Shown: positions 47,079 to 59,306 of the stretch, piece after piece
How the letters are laid out: every line of letters begins with the position of its first letter
Numbering within the stretch: position 1 is the stretch's first letter
From: Cryptomeria japonica
Lineage: Eukaryota; Streptophyta; Pinopsida; Cupressales; Cupressaceae
DNA: 64,000 nucleotides
Direction: 5' to 3'
NCBI RefSeq assembly: GCF_030272615.1
Contig: NC_081413.1
Coordinates: 564,140,010-564,204,009 of the forward strand
Notes under the pieces: model-generated
What the model was told of the DNA's origin: nothing
Seen by the model: the letters and a program-made list of their open reading frames with translations, nothing else
Databases searched by the model: none
Translations under genes and position numbers: made by a program

Positions 47079-48777
47079 ACATAGAGGGCTCCCTTGTATC
47101 AGTATTTGTACCATGGTTTTGTATTGTAGGCACCTGCGGGTGATTTTGTAGCCATATGATTCTTTTGACATCATTGTATCATGACACATTTGATTATATA
47201 TGAGAGATGATTCATTTTTTTGCGGCAGCTATATGCATGTGTACCTATGTGATGAGATGTTCGTAGAATGTATGCTTATGATATGGATGCAAATATGTAT
47301 ATGACACAATGCAATATTTTTGTTCTTTTATGTTTTATATGCGTATGCATGATGCAAATGTGAATGTATGTAATGCAGATGAATATAATAATGCAAATGT
47401 AAATTGTGCTAATAGGTGTTGTGTGCAGGATGTGATGCAGTTGTGATATCTATATGTATGTATGAAATGCTTATATGTGGAAATGCAGGTGTAACTATAT
47501 GAAATGTTTTTTTTTGGTGTGTCATTATACTCAGTCATGTGATAGTAGGCTACGTGGACTCGAGAAGGATGATGGAAGTCAATCAAGAAAGGGGGATGTA
47601 AGACAGAAGATATGAACATGAAAGAGCTTCTTGTGCGTTATCATCATTGAGCTTATTATGGCAAAATAGGTTATGACAATCGAGGCATATGTTCGACCCA
47701 GAAAGTCATTGTACCTGTTTGCATGGAGATAAGACAGTCACAAACAATGAATGCCCCAGTTCATACTAGACTCACAGTGTCCTCATATCCTTGGACAAGC
47801 CATAGCATTACTAAAAGACAATCCACAGACAACAAACAAAATAGGTGACGATACCCCATCCTCACCTTTCTAGTCAAAGACATCCTGGAGATAGAATCTC
47901 TAGTCAGAGACATCCTGGAAAAGCTAAAAGACATGTCACCAAAAGATAAAATCAAAAGAAAACCAAGACTCGACACCAACATCCACTGTAGTCCTCAAGT
48001 TTAGTGTCTCTTGTCACTTGTATAAGTCTTATTCGATTGTGGTCACAATGTTTACTTTCACAGAAAGGATAGATAGCACTGAACCATATGTTGTCTGAGT
48101 TTGTTGAAAGATTTGATTTGTTGAAGCCCATTGTTGCTACCGTGTCTCATCTGAAACTGACTAAATCCATGAAGCTGATACTTTATTGTTGAGAAGACGA
48201 AACTTTATTGCGGATCTGTGATGCAAATGTTGCTTTATTGCGGATTGTGCGCGGATAGACTTGAAGGAAGCTGGAAGAAACTGTACTCCTCGAAACATGT
48301 GGTGTTCTCAGTTCCACACCCATCACTAGACGCAGGATTTGCCTTAGCCACATATAGGATCTGATTTATTATGGATGGAAAGGGAGGTTTATTATGAACG
48401 ACTAACCAATCTTGGGTAGATCAATAACAAGCCATGATGGGAATGGGTAAGTTTATTGTGGATGAATTGGTCGTGAGTGTGTGCAAAGTGAAAGGATGAA
48501 AGTGAATCCTAAAGAAGGGAAGAGCAATGTCTCTACACATGGCACTGGTGACCCAGTTTTCACCATGGTACTTGCCCAGGGCGCCACTGAAGTGGTTTTC
48601 ACCGTTGGACGAAATTATTTTTCTTTACTTTTTTTCGATTTTTCAATTTTTTTTGTGTCACAAGGCGCCTGTTTGCTAGGTTTTCACCAAGTAACGATTT
48701 TTTTGTTTTATAATTTTTTTGTATTTTTGAATTTTTTGATTTTTTTTTGTATTTTTGAATTAGGATATTCCAAAGAG
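47079..48777. other. E2 3' region between PMD gene and integrase
   Basis: No protein domain seen on either strand. 47200-47480 is rich in ATG/TGCAAATG words, and 48610-48765 (plus) is T-rich. A 'gttttcacc' word recurs at 48555, 48595 and 48690. It would hold the 3' ends of both convergent units (element RNA and PMD transcript), but no clear polyadenylation signal was picked out. Confidence 0.5.
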
Positions 48778-50781
48778 CTATGTGTAGAACCTGCGAAGAT
48801 GCATGTTGTTGATAGGATCCTTCAAAGGTTCACCTTCTGTAGTTGAGAGCTGATATGCACCGGATCCATAGGCTGCTGTAACGATGTAAGGACCAAGCCA
48901 ATTTGGTTCAAACTTGCCCTTCTTCTCTCTGTCTTGCTGATTCTTGGGGTTTTCTCTGAGAACCAAGTCACTTATCTCAAATGTGCGAGGCTTGACTTTG
49001 TGATTGTAACTGCGACTCATTCGTTGTTGGTAAGCCTTGAGATGATTAAAAGCAGTTTGTCTCCGTTCATCCAACAGTTCTAGTTCTTGTAAGGAAGAGA
49101 CCCTGTAATCTTTATCGTTGATGATGTTTTGCAAAGAGACCCATAAAGAAGATAACTCGACCTCAATAGGCAAGATGGCTTCAGCGCCGTAGACAAGTGA
49201 GTAGGGTGTAGCTCCTGTAGGTGTGCGGACACTTGTGCGGTAGGCCCAAAGTGTAGGATTGAGTTGGATATGCCAGTTACGGCCAGCGTCATCGACTGTC
49301 TTTTTGAGGATTTTAAGAATTGTTTTATTAGACGCCTCACCTTGGCCATTACCTTGGGGGTAATATGGTGTGGAGAAACAATGGGAAATATGGAAGTGGT
49401 CACAGAGTTCACGAACATCCTGATTTTTGAAGGGACGCCCGTTATTAGTAATAATGGACTTAGGAATACCATATCGGCAAATGATATAGTTAAGGATGAA
49501 GGTAGCAATTTGTTTCCCAGTGACTTGTGTAAGAGGCACAGCCTCAATCCACTTTGTGAAATACTCTGTGGCTGTGATAATGAATTTATGACCATTGGAA
49601 GAAGGAGGGTGAATCTTGCCTATGAGATCGAGTCCCCACTGACAAAAGGGCCAAGGAGACGCAAGTGGTTGTAGTTCTTGTGCTGGTGCATGTATGAGGT
49701 CTCCATGAATTTGACATTGCTTACATTTCTTGACAAACTGATATGAGTCTTTTTCCATATTGGGCCAGTAATATCCAGTCCTGATGAGTTTCTTGGCCAA
49801 GGTAGGACCACTAGTATGCGGACCACATATCCCTTCATGTACTTCATGTAACGCAATCTGAGTTTCATCGCTTTCTAAACATCTAAGAAGAGTGCCATCT
49901 AGACCTCGTCGGTATAGGATATCAGCTAGAATGACATATCGAGAGGATTGACGAATGAAAGTGCGGCGTTGGTTGTTTGATAGATGAGGAGGTAAGGTAT
50001 TGTCGCGAAGATATGTGAATATGGAACCATATAACTGGGATTCGGGACCAACAACGCATATCATTTCAGTAGGAGTGATCTCATATGAAGGAACCAACAG
50101 GTTGTCTACCAGGAACTCATAGCAGGTTTCATTTTGAGGCAGGTCAATTAGTGAAGCAATTGTAGCCATGGCATCTGCAGCACGATTCTGCTCTCTTGGT
50201 ATCTGCTCAAAATCTATCTTTGTGAAGTGCTGTTTCAAATCATCTACCAATTGCTTGTAAGGCATTAATTTTTCATCTTTTGTTTGGTAATCATCAGTTG
50301 CTTGACGGATGACAAGTTGAGAATCCCCAAAAACACGAAGTTCTTGGATCTTCCACTGAACTACAATTCGTAATCCAGTTGTTAATGCCTCATATTCCAC
50401 TATATTGTTAGTGCAAGGAAATGATAAGTGGTATGATTTTGGTATAGAATCGCCTTGAGGAGTTATAAAGAGAATACCAGCTCCTGCCCCATGCTGTGTG
50501 TATGAGCCGTCAAAGTACAGTTGCCATGGTCTTGCCTGTGATATTGTTAAAATGGATTCATCTAGAAATTCTGAATTTAGAGGGACATCATCAATCATGG
50601 GGGCATTTGCTAATTGATCCATGATTGCTTGTCCTTTTATTGCTTTTCTGTCCACATACTTGATGTCGAATTCACTCAGGATCATTACCCACTTGGCCAG
50701 TCGCCCAGTAAGTGTTGCTTTATTGAGGAGGTATTTTAATGGATCAATTCTTGCAATCAACTTAGTCTTATGAGTGAGCAT
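48778..50781 (-). pseudogene. E2 Pol, C-terminal part: RNase H, second RNase H, integrase
   Basis: This part follows a TGA (CGA in E1) in the same frame as upstream pol. It contains the end of the gypsy RNase H (YLLNKATLTGRLAKWVMILS), then a second, archaeal-type RNase H (LYFDGSYTQHGAGAGILF, FPCTNNIVEYEALTTGLR, VFGDSQLVIRQ, REQNRAADAMA, 50530-50165). Integrase follows with HEVHEGICGPH..CKQCQ zinc region, core Asp in WGLDLIGK, second site IITNNGRPF (Asn where Asp is needed, near 49455-49430) and GQGEASNKTI with Glu. The C-terminus (FEPNWLGPYIV..NNMHLRRFYT) is complete. Two RNase H domains mark the Tat lineage. The 667-codon stretch has no stop, but catalysis by integrase should fail. Confidence 0.94.
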
Positions 50782-50787
50782 ATAATG

Positions 50788-53754
50788 TCATAATTTCTGT
50801 GAAGCAAAGACCACAGCGAGACATGCACGCTCGATCGGTGTGTAGTTTAGCTCATATCCCACCAATGTGCGACTAATATAGTATACTGCTTTTTCCTTAC
50901 CGTCAGCTAATTGTTGTGCTAGGAGTGCCCCCAGTGCTGTTGGAGTAGCTGATATGTATAGTAGCAAAGGCTGATCTGGAACTGGTGGCATCAAAACTGG
51001 CGGATTCAAAAGATAATCTTTGAGCATCTGAAAAGCTTGTTGACAGTTATCATCCCATTTGAATTTGATATTTTTATGTAGCAGGAGCTGAAAAGGATTA
51101 CACTTATCTGCAAGTTGTGCTATGAATCTTCGTATAGACTGGAGTCTCCCTTGTAAGGATCGAAGTTGACTGATATTTCTGGGTGGCGGCATGTCCAAGA
51201 TAGCCTTGACTTTTGCTGGATTGGCTTCGATTCCTCTTTTGGACACAATGAATCCTAGGAGCTTCCCGGAGGTTACTCCAAAGACACATTTCTTGGGGTT
51301 TAATCTTACCTTGTATTTTTCCAATTGATCAAAGACGACTGAAAGTATGTCCAAATGTGTATCTCTGTCTATTGATTTACCCAAGAGATCATCAACATAA
51401 TCTTCCATGGTTATGTGCATGAGATCATGAAAAATAGTGGTCATTGCTCTTTGATATGTAGCACCTGCATTTTTCAGCCCAAAGGGCATGACATTCCAAC
51501 AGAAAGTTCCCCATGGACAAGTGAATGATGTTTTATGTTGATCCTCGGGTGCAATCCTGATTTGATTATAACCAGAAAATCCATCCATTAAAGATAACAT
51601 TTCGTGACCTGCTGTGAGATCAATGATCAAGTCGATATTTGGTAGTGGGAAGTCATCTTTTGGACAAGCTTTGTTGATGTCTCTGAAATCTGTACATATT
51701 CTGATACTGCGATCTGGTTTACTGACAGGTACTAAATTGGAGACCCATTCAGGATAATCAATTGGGCGTATGAATCCAACATCCAATAATTTCTCCAGCT
51801 CTGCTTTGACTAGTAATGCCACTTGTGGATGCATTTTCCTTAATTTCTGTTTTACTGGCTTTGCCCTCAGTTTGACTGTCAAATGATGCATTACCAATTT
51901 CGGATCTAGTCCAGGCATATCAGCGTATGACCATGCAAAGTTGATTTGTCGTTCTTTGAAGAAACTTATGAATTTTGATCTTTCGGACTCTGTTAATGAT
52001 TGAGCCAGAAATATGTTGTGTGGAACTTCTTCTGTACCAATATTCGTTTTGATAGTATCTTCTACCAACATGGATGACTTTTCCTCATATGATGCTGGGA
52101 GAATGTCGAGCCTTCCATCTTCGGGTGCCTCAGAGAGGTTTTCGCCCTCAGATACGTCCTTTCTTTTTACTTTTTTGGGATCAGATAGCGCCACAGTGTG
52201 GTTTTCGCCATAAGACCCTTGATTTGTTCTTATTTTCACATTTTTGCGACTGGAAGGTCCGACACCCTCACCAAAATATGCCATGTTGTTGAGTTCTATG
52301 ATGTATCCTGCCTTATGGTCCCCAGGGGGAAGATCATCTCGTATGCCAAGATAGTCAATAATAGCTTCGTCATTTTGGAATGTGTCAAATTGTGCTGGTC
52401 CTTCATAATCCCAGTCAATGAGTTGGTGGTGAACAAGGGGAAGGCCTTTAATGTTTTCGGAGTTTGCGGGGCTAAGAGTGAAGATGTGGTTATATTCGGG
52501 TATATCAAGGCAATTGTCGAGGTCATAGATGGCACTCTCCTCATCAGTTTCGATCGCAAACGAATCCAAATTGTTGTCACTAGTAGCGCCTTCCGGGACA
52601 GGTGTCCTCATCCTATGTGATTTCGACCTAGAACCTTGAGACGAAGACTGTGCGGAATCCTTATGGGTTGTTTCTTGACCCACCCTGAACTTTTTATAAA
52701 ATTCCTCTTCTTTTGTCGGTTCATTTGGCTCTCTGAATGTCTCGGTGAGCTCATAGTCACTGGAGGATTTGTCTGAACCCCATTCCCATTCGTTGGAATC
52801 TGTAGAATAGTAATCTTCTTGTTGAACTTTGGAAACTTTGATTTGTGATGCCTCTTCTGTCCTTTTAGTGTGGATCTTGGAAGTCAGAAAACCAAGTCCC
52901 TTTGAGTGTTCTCTTTTTATAGTCAATTCAGGTTGTAAGGGTTCTATGACGCCTTCTTTGCGTAACCCAAGAGGGCTTTTTCCATCATACCCGAATTTTT
53001 GTAGAATCTTGAAGCCTTTGCCATATTTCTCACAGGGTATATTGATCTGATCTTGTGTGTCCTCTTCAATGTCTTTGTAGAGCATTTTGTGTAAATCTTC
53101 CTCTCCTAGTTCACCCCATTTTTGAAAGGTAGTAGGATCCCATTTGAGTATCATGATGGATATTTGCTTGTTAGGATGTGGCCTTCCATACTCTTTTGGA
53201 GAGCTCATGACTTGTCGTAAATACATGGTCTGATTTAAAGTGTATTCTCCCATGCCTTTGTCTTGAAATTTGCCTTTAAGTTCACCTTGTTTTGATGTCG
53301 AAGGTTTCAATGACTCGGGGTCAATGTATGCCGAAGAAGGAACAGCTTCACGATTACTGGGAATGATGGTCTCCGTATGTGATCTCAAGTTATTGCAATA
53401 TATGAACGGATTAGGATCACCGTTAATTGTTACCTCGACTCCATTATGAGGAAACTTAATGCATTGATGGTATGTCGACGGGACTGCCCTCATTTCATGA
53501 ATCCAAGGACGTCCTAGCAATATATTGTATGTGAGATCCAGATCCAGGACTTGACAAACCACATCCTTTGTGACTGGCCCAATTCTTAGAGGTAAGGTGA
53601 CTGTGCCCTTGGATGAACGCTCTTCATCATCATATGCCTTGATGGTGATTTGATTTGTTGAATTCACAGCTTTATCAGAATATCCCAATTGTTTAATGGT
53701 GCTCAATGTACAAATGTTTAGACCAGCTCCTCCATCTATCAGGACTCGCTTTAT
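50788..53754 (-). pseudogene. E2 Pol, N-terminal part: protease, G-patch, reverse transcriptase, RNase H
   Basis: Uninterrupted from just after the TGA at 53755-53757 to the stop at 50785-50787. Protease: RVLIDGGAGLNICT (about 53750-53715) and NILLGRPWIHEMRA. A G-patch-like segment, YGKGFKILQKFGYDGKSPLG..EGVIEPL (about 53035-52930), lies between protease and reverse transcriptase. Reverse transcriptase: KLRKMHPQVALLVKAELEKL, RICTDFRDINKACPKDDFPL, LSLMDGFSGYNQIRIAPEDQ, FGLKNAGATYQRAM, and an intact YVDD (51388-51401). The first RNase H begins LLLYISATPTALGALLAQQ. All visible catalytic residues of reverse transcriptase are kept. Confidence 0.94.
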
Positions 53755-54918
53755 TCAATGTTTGTGTATGAAGGCTTCAATGTGTAAAGGTGCATTATGT
53801 GGCTGACATACGGAGGCGTCATCGGCTTCTGTGAATGTAAGGGAATGTGGAATGGAAAGGTATCCCACCATGGCTTGAAATTGGTCCACGTTCAGATCAG
53901 TAGGAACGACAGTATCTCTCAAGATTTTGTCAAGAATAGCTTTATGAGCGGGGGATATACGTAGGAGCTCAAGGATGGAGATGAGCGCGGGTGTCTTCCC
54001 TAACTGTTCTACAAGGTCATACTCAAGTTTGGTTGATGAAGAGGCGGCATTTTTAGTGGAAGCACCTGGCAAAGTAATCTTACCTCGACGGGTTGTAACA
54101 TGACATTCAGAGGTATGTGCGGAAGAAGATCCAACACCTCTTAGGACAATCTTGGGTCTCTGAGGAGGATTCTCAGGATTTTTGTTCTTAATAGTAATAG
54201 TAGAGATATGATTGTCCGTCGAGATGTGATTGATAGTTGAATCATAGTTGTAAGGTGCTCTAGTATAGTTGGCTTGATCATCTGTGACTTTGGCTTTTCC
54301 CTTGTCATGCTTTGGGAATGGTTCCTTAAACATTTCATGTTCTTGATTGGATGAGTGTCCCTCAATCTCAATGTCACCTCTATCAATGAGATCTTGCACA
54401 ATGTTCTTCAGTCGATGACAATTACCTGTCTTGTGACCCTTGCTCTTATGAAACTCACAATACTCATCATCATTCCACCAATTTGGTTTGACCTTTGGTT
54501 CATATGGAGGAAAATCTGGAACTGTGATCACTTTGTTTGCCACAAGCTTTTTGAAGACTGATTCAAGTGGTTCTCCCAACGGGGTGTACTTCCTTCGTGA
54601 TCTAGAAGTTGTTTGAGTATTCATTTGATTGTTTGTAGAACTTGATCCCGAAAAGATGAACTTGGGTCTCACTGTATTGGCATCAACAACACCATCATTG
54701 ACTGTGTTCTTGTTTTTATTCCAAAATCTTGGCTTGTCTTTTCCTTTAAAGTCATCTTTGTTTTCCTTGAATATCTTAATGACTCCTTGTTCAATTAGAA
54801 CCTTTTCTGTTGCTAAGCCTTTTTCAATAACATCCTTGAAGGTGGCCAAACAAGCTTTCCTTAGATCATAGCCAATGTCCTTGTTAACATTTTGAGTGAA
54901 CATTTCTACCATTTGTTT
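53755..54918 (-). pseudogene. E2 Gag, C-terminal part with zinc motif
   Basis: Continues Gag after a TAG (54916-54918; Gln in E1). MVEMFTQNVNKDIGYDLRKA and RSRRKYTPLGEPLESVFKKL precede a C-x2-H-x4-H-x4-C motif (CEFHKSKGHKTGNCH, about 54455), a variant knuckle usual in Tat-type Gag. The end is YDLVEQLGKTPALISILELL and PLHIEAFIHKH, then TGA where E1 has CGA, in frame with protease. Confidence 0.92.
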
Positions 54919-56301
54919 CTACGGAATTTCGCAAGAGCATCTGCTAGCTAGATTTCTCCATCTTTGTAAAAATGATGCAAAAGATTCTCCCTCCTTTTGC
55001 TTAGTATTGCACAAAGTAGTGACTGAGATATCTGTTTCTATATTGTAAGAGAAATGCTGAATAAATGCCTCTGCTAAGTCACCCCATGACTTAATACCAG
55101 GTGGTAATTGAGAGAACCATTCCATAGCTTGATCGCCTAAGCTTTGCGGGAAAAACCTCATCAAATATGTTTCTTCTGCCGCTACCTCAATGCAAGCTGT
55201 GAAAAATTGTCGTATGTGTGCCTTGGGGTCCCCTTTTCCTCTATACTTGTCAAATTTTGGCGTCACAAAGTGTGCAGGAAATGGAGGCATTGGAATGCTC
55301 TTATCAAATGGATAAGGACATATGTCTCTCATAGTGTATGTTGGTTTTGGTGTACTCATCTCCTCCATTTTCTTTTGTAGATCTCTGATTTGTTGCTCCA
55401 AATTATTCTTAGGTGGCGATCGATTTCTTGTAGCATACCCCATGTTTGAGATACCAATTTGAGGAGGAGCTTGTTGCATGTATGGATGATATTGATCATA
55501 GACATGTTAATATGGAGGAGGTTTATATTGATGCGGCATATAGGGAGCACTTGGTATAGCTTCATATTGAGGAACCCCATATTTATTTTGCACATGTATA
55601 CCATATTCTATAGGCATGTCATGTTCTATTGTGTTGCCCCCAAATTTGACATGAGGTTTTCTTGTGTCCAAATTTTGAGCATGCCTTTGAATGTCCACTT
55701 GTTTTGGTTGATCCATAGCTTGAGTATGTGATTGAGAATATCTATCTGCATAAGACTTCCATAATGGTCTTCGAAGGTAAGTATCATATGTTTGACCGTG
55801 TGTATGTGGGATTTCTGGTTTTTGAAGCAAAGCTGATGGTGATTCAGGTACCATATGTGGTCCTCTATTTCCTCCACTATTGGGTCTCCTTTGATCCATG
55901 TTAGAGTGAGTTTGTTGCGAGGGTCGGTTTTCCATAAGTTGAGACATGTCAAAATCATGAGGTATCTTGGCTCCACTTTGTGCCATCATGTGTAGAAAGT
56001 ACTGTCTATCCCTCTTCATTATCTCTTCAACCAATCTATTGAAATGAGGATTCATTATGGATTCTTCTATATCTGCTGATTGTATTGAAAAGTTGTCCAC
56101 ATTGTCATTGTGTGTAGCATTTTTGTTTGTAGTGTCTGCGTTTTCCACATTTGGAATGTGTCTATAAACATCCATGTCAGGCAATGTAGTGTGCTCAGGA
56201 TTGAAAAATAAATCATTGTCATACTCATAAGAACTCATGTTTGTGGACTCTTGAGCTTCTTTAGCTTTTCTCCTAGATTTTTGAAGGTGGGTTTCAACCA
56301 T
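54919..56301 (-). pseudogene. E2 Gag, N-terminal and capsid part
   Basis: ATG 56301 begins MVETHLQKSRRKAKEAQES, the same start as in E1. A polar N-terminal region of 260 residues leads to a TAA at 55507-55509 (Glu in E1). The capsid part, in the same frame, follows: PYPFDKSIPMPPFPAHFV, PKFDKYRGKGDPKAHIRQFF, FFPQSLGDQAMEWFSQLPPG, FLQRWRNLASRCSCEIP. The stop at 54916 lies between the capsid and zinc parts. No frameshift is present. Confidence 0.92.
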
Positions 56302-58504
56302 GAACTAGGTGTTTGACCAAGATGTGAGAGACTAGATGAAAAATGGAAAGAGTATGGAAGACCAAGAGTTGTATGGAGTGTAAATGAATCTTGAGGTGTA
56401 CTTGCAATGTCCAAAGTGTAAGACCAAGTATGTATGTAGTAGAGTAGGTGTGACTTCCAAAGAGATGATTGTTTCTCTTGATGAGGTAAGCTGACCTTGA
56501 CTCTAAGTAAGACCAAATGAGACCCAAAGGTAAGAAACCTTGATGAGGGACCACTTAGCAAAGTGCAGTTGTATGTAGTATGTTGACAAAGTATGATGAG
56601 GACAAGCAAGTGACCTTTTGACTCAAGTTTGGACAAGTATGAATGTAAAATGAGATGTGAAGCAATGATGGACTGTATGAGACCCAAAGACAGGTTGAAT
56701 GCTAGATGAAACCTGAAGAAACAACCTAGGAAGCTCAAGTATTCCGAAACTGATTTCCTTTTGTTTGCTAGACTGTAAAAATTTTCAATTCTGTACACAG
56801 ACGCTTCTGTATACTTCACAGACGCGATTCCCAGACACAGACGTGTCTCTGTTTGACACAGACGCTTCTAGAAACACAGACGCTATTCTGCCCTTCACAG
56901 ACGCGCTTAGATGACCCAGACGTGGTTAAAACAGACACAGACACGTTTCTGTAAACTTCGTGCAATTTTTCCAATCTGTGAAGTTGTTTTGTTGTGACCA
57001 AATCCGACTGTTTGACTGTTTTTCGTGACAAGAGGACACAATGTTGATGAGGACTCAATGTTTGCAAGTGTTTTAGACTCCAAAAGTGTGTTGTTTGATG
57101 TAAAAGGTTTTGCATACACTTGAAGACACAAAAGACACCATGTTTTGTTGTTTGGTCTTGAATGTTTGAATGTTTAACATAAGACCAGCACAATTCTTAT
57201 GGTTGGCCAAGACAATAGTTGTTGATCCCACATAGGGTTTTACCCCCGAGGCTACGCTATTCAGAGCGGATACTTAGATGCTTGACCTCACTGGCTCCAC
57301 CCTCGACACTCACTTCTCAGGTCAGCCAAGCATCAGTCCCCATGAAAACTCCCCATGGCGAACTTTGTATCTCTACTAAGAACCGTATGTGTGTGGGCCA
57401 CTACCAGAGGTCCGACCTCCTGCCTCAACAACTAGAAGTATTTGGGCTTCTAAAACAAAAGGTGCTAGTAAGGGTATCCGCTCGTGTGGCCATACATGCG
57501 GCACTTTCAGCTCTGTAAATAGAGAAGGCTCCCAGCCGGTAGGGGTTACGCCCTACAAATGATCAAATAAATTTGATCAAACGGGTTTATGGGGAGACAT
57601 AGTGTCGGTATGAACTAATTAGCACATGTTATTCATAGTTTTCACCATGAATACATTTGATTATAGTGGTTCAGATGAGGTGGGTTTTCCTCGCTACACC
57701 TTGGGTCGTTCTCTTCTCACTAGTAGTCCTAATGACCACACGGGAAGACAGGCCCTCTAAAGATTAAACAAAAAGAGCCTATTGCTCAAGACACAAAAGA
57801 CAATGATTCAATTTTAGTGCACCAATGGAAGTGTTTGTTAATCTATGAAAACAAGGCACACAACAAAATTTCAAAACCCTAGCCAAGGACCTGCAACAAA
57901 ATTTGTTAGTAGTTTGGGTTGTTTCAAATGATCACCCCTTCCTGCAAGCACACAATTTAGGTACATTTTAGAAACCCAAAAGACTTTGTGAAAGAGGGGC
58001 CTTCAACAAAAACGTTTTTGCTTCCAAATCAAGCTGTACAAACTTGGTTAGCTAGATCTGCAAGGGTTAGTCCAAAAATAAACCAGATTTGAAACCCTAG
58101 GTGCGAAATCCGAAAACCGAATCAAAGAAAGATTGAAATTTTTGAAAGAGTAAAAACACAGACACCGTTATACTAGACACAGACGCGTCTTTATGACACA
58201 GACGCGGTTTTGTGATGCACAGACGCGGCAAAAACACACAGACACCCTTCTCGGACACAGACGCGATCAGAAGTAACGCAGACGCGATTATGTAACACAG
58301 ACGCCCCTATCTGAGACCTGCAAAACAAAATTTGTTGAAAACACAGACGCGATTCCCGCCTCCGCAGACACTCCTTAAACTCAGAGACGCGATCCGAACA
58401 CTAGCAGACGCGAAAATACCTAAAATGTCATCGAAAAAATGTCCGATCTGCAACTTAAAAAATGCAAAATCTGCAACAAAAAAGTTAAATGCAAAGGGAC
58501 AAGA
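56302..58504 (-). other. Leader of E2 with motif arrays and conserved core
   Basis: Untranslated 2.2 kb between primer site and gag. ACAGACGCG-type motifs (CGCGTCTGT in element sense) occur about 12 times at 58150-58412 and about 8 times at 56793-56947. Between them, 57180-57790 is conserved with E1 39690-40260. A 194-codon frame (56819-56235) overlaps the start of gag in another frame and has a counterpart in E1. Confidence 0.75.
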
Positions 58505-58522
58505 GTCCCACCGGGCATGCCA
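58505..58522 (-). other. Primer binding site of E2
   Basis: The minus strand reads TGGCATGCCCGGTGGGAC, three bases from the 5' LTR (58526). It matches the site of E1 except at two or three positions. The tRNA was not identified. Confidence 0.75.
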
Positions 58523-58525
58523 AAA

Positions 58526-59306
58526 TGTTTATGGTGAAAATGGATAACAATAATAACAATATTGAAAGGCTAAATGAATTCAACCATCAAACCCTAGCCT
58601 AACAATCAACAAAGATCCACCATAACATATGAAGATTACCTAAGACAATGCAAATCACATGAAATCACAAAGATTATACCATCACATGTCCAATAGGGTT
58701 TTGATCTCCATTCTTCCTATCTCCATTGATCTTGCTTGATATATTTGCTCTCAGATTTTATATGCACAAGAGCTCAACAAAGAACGGAATGTGGTTGCAA
58801 GTAGGATCGTAGTGTAGCCAAGTCTTCAAGATTGTCGATTAGCATGAGTGATTAGGGTTTGATAATGAAGAAGGCATCTCCTTAAATAGAAGACACTATA
58901 TGAAATGGAGGGATAAGATTGAGAGGTGTAAAAGGAGGTCGGCTAGGATTAGAGGGTAGGTAAAAAGAAATACCAAAATAATGAAAGGGGTAGGTAGTGT
59001 ATGAATTAAGAGATGAATGACATGTGTCATGTGTAGAAAAAGATAATGAACTAATTAAATAAATAAAGATTTATTTAATTAACAGAAGAAGTAGGATCAT
59101 TAAATAAATAAGATATTTATTTAATTTAGGAAAAGGATAATTTAAATAAATAAATGTATTTATTTAAATGAGAAATAAGGCTAGAAGAGGATAAATGAAT
59201 TAATTAAATAAATAAGGATTTATTTAATTAATAGAAGAATTAGGCTTAGATAATTAAATAAATAAAATATTTATTTAATTAGTCATGACAATTTTAGGTG
59301 TCTACA
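58526..59306 (-). repeat. 5' LTR of E2
   Basis: 781 bp, TG..CA borders, next to ttgtg (59307-59311). It is near identical to the 3' LTR at 43068-43848 and includes the five AT palindromes and the TATTTAAGG box. Confidence 0.96.

Larger units (their letters stand above)
43068..59306 (-). mobile_element. E2: young 16.2-kb Tat-type Ty3/gypsy element with antisense PMD gene
   Basis: E2 is complete and bounded by ttgtg at 43063-43067 and 59307-59311. In minus sense it reads 5' LTR 59306-58526, primer site 58522-58505, leader, a single gag-pol frame 56301-48778, a 3' region with an antisense plant mobile domain gene (44194-47078), polypurine tract (43849-43863) and 3' LTR 43848-43068. The LTRs are both 781 bp, and I count about three differences by eye (near 43128/58586, 43251/58709 and 43415/58873). 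Dual RNase H and 3' extra frames are known traits of the Tat lineage. Four stops in gag-pol and an Asp-to-Asn change in integrase suggest that this copy is not autonomous. Confidence 0.95.

Noticed and set aside
48481-48846. 121-codon plus-strand frame next to the integrase end
   Set aside because: Its second half is Phe/Leu-rich translation of a T-rich tract and its end overlaps the integrase coding strand. No support as a gene.
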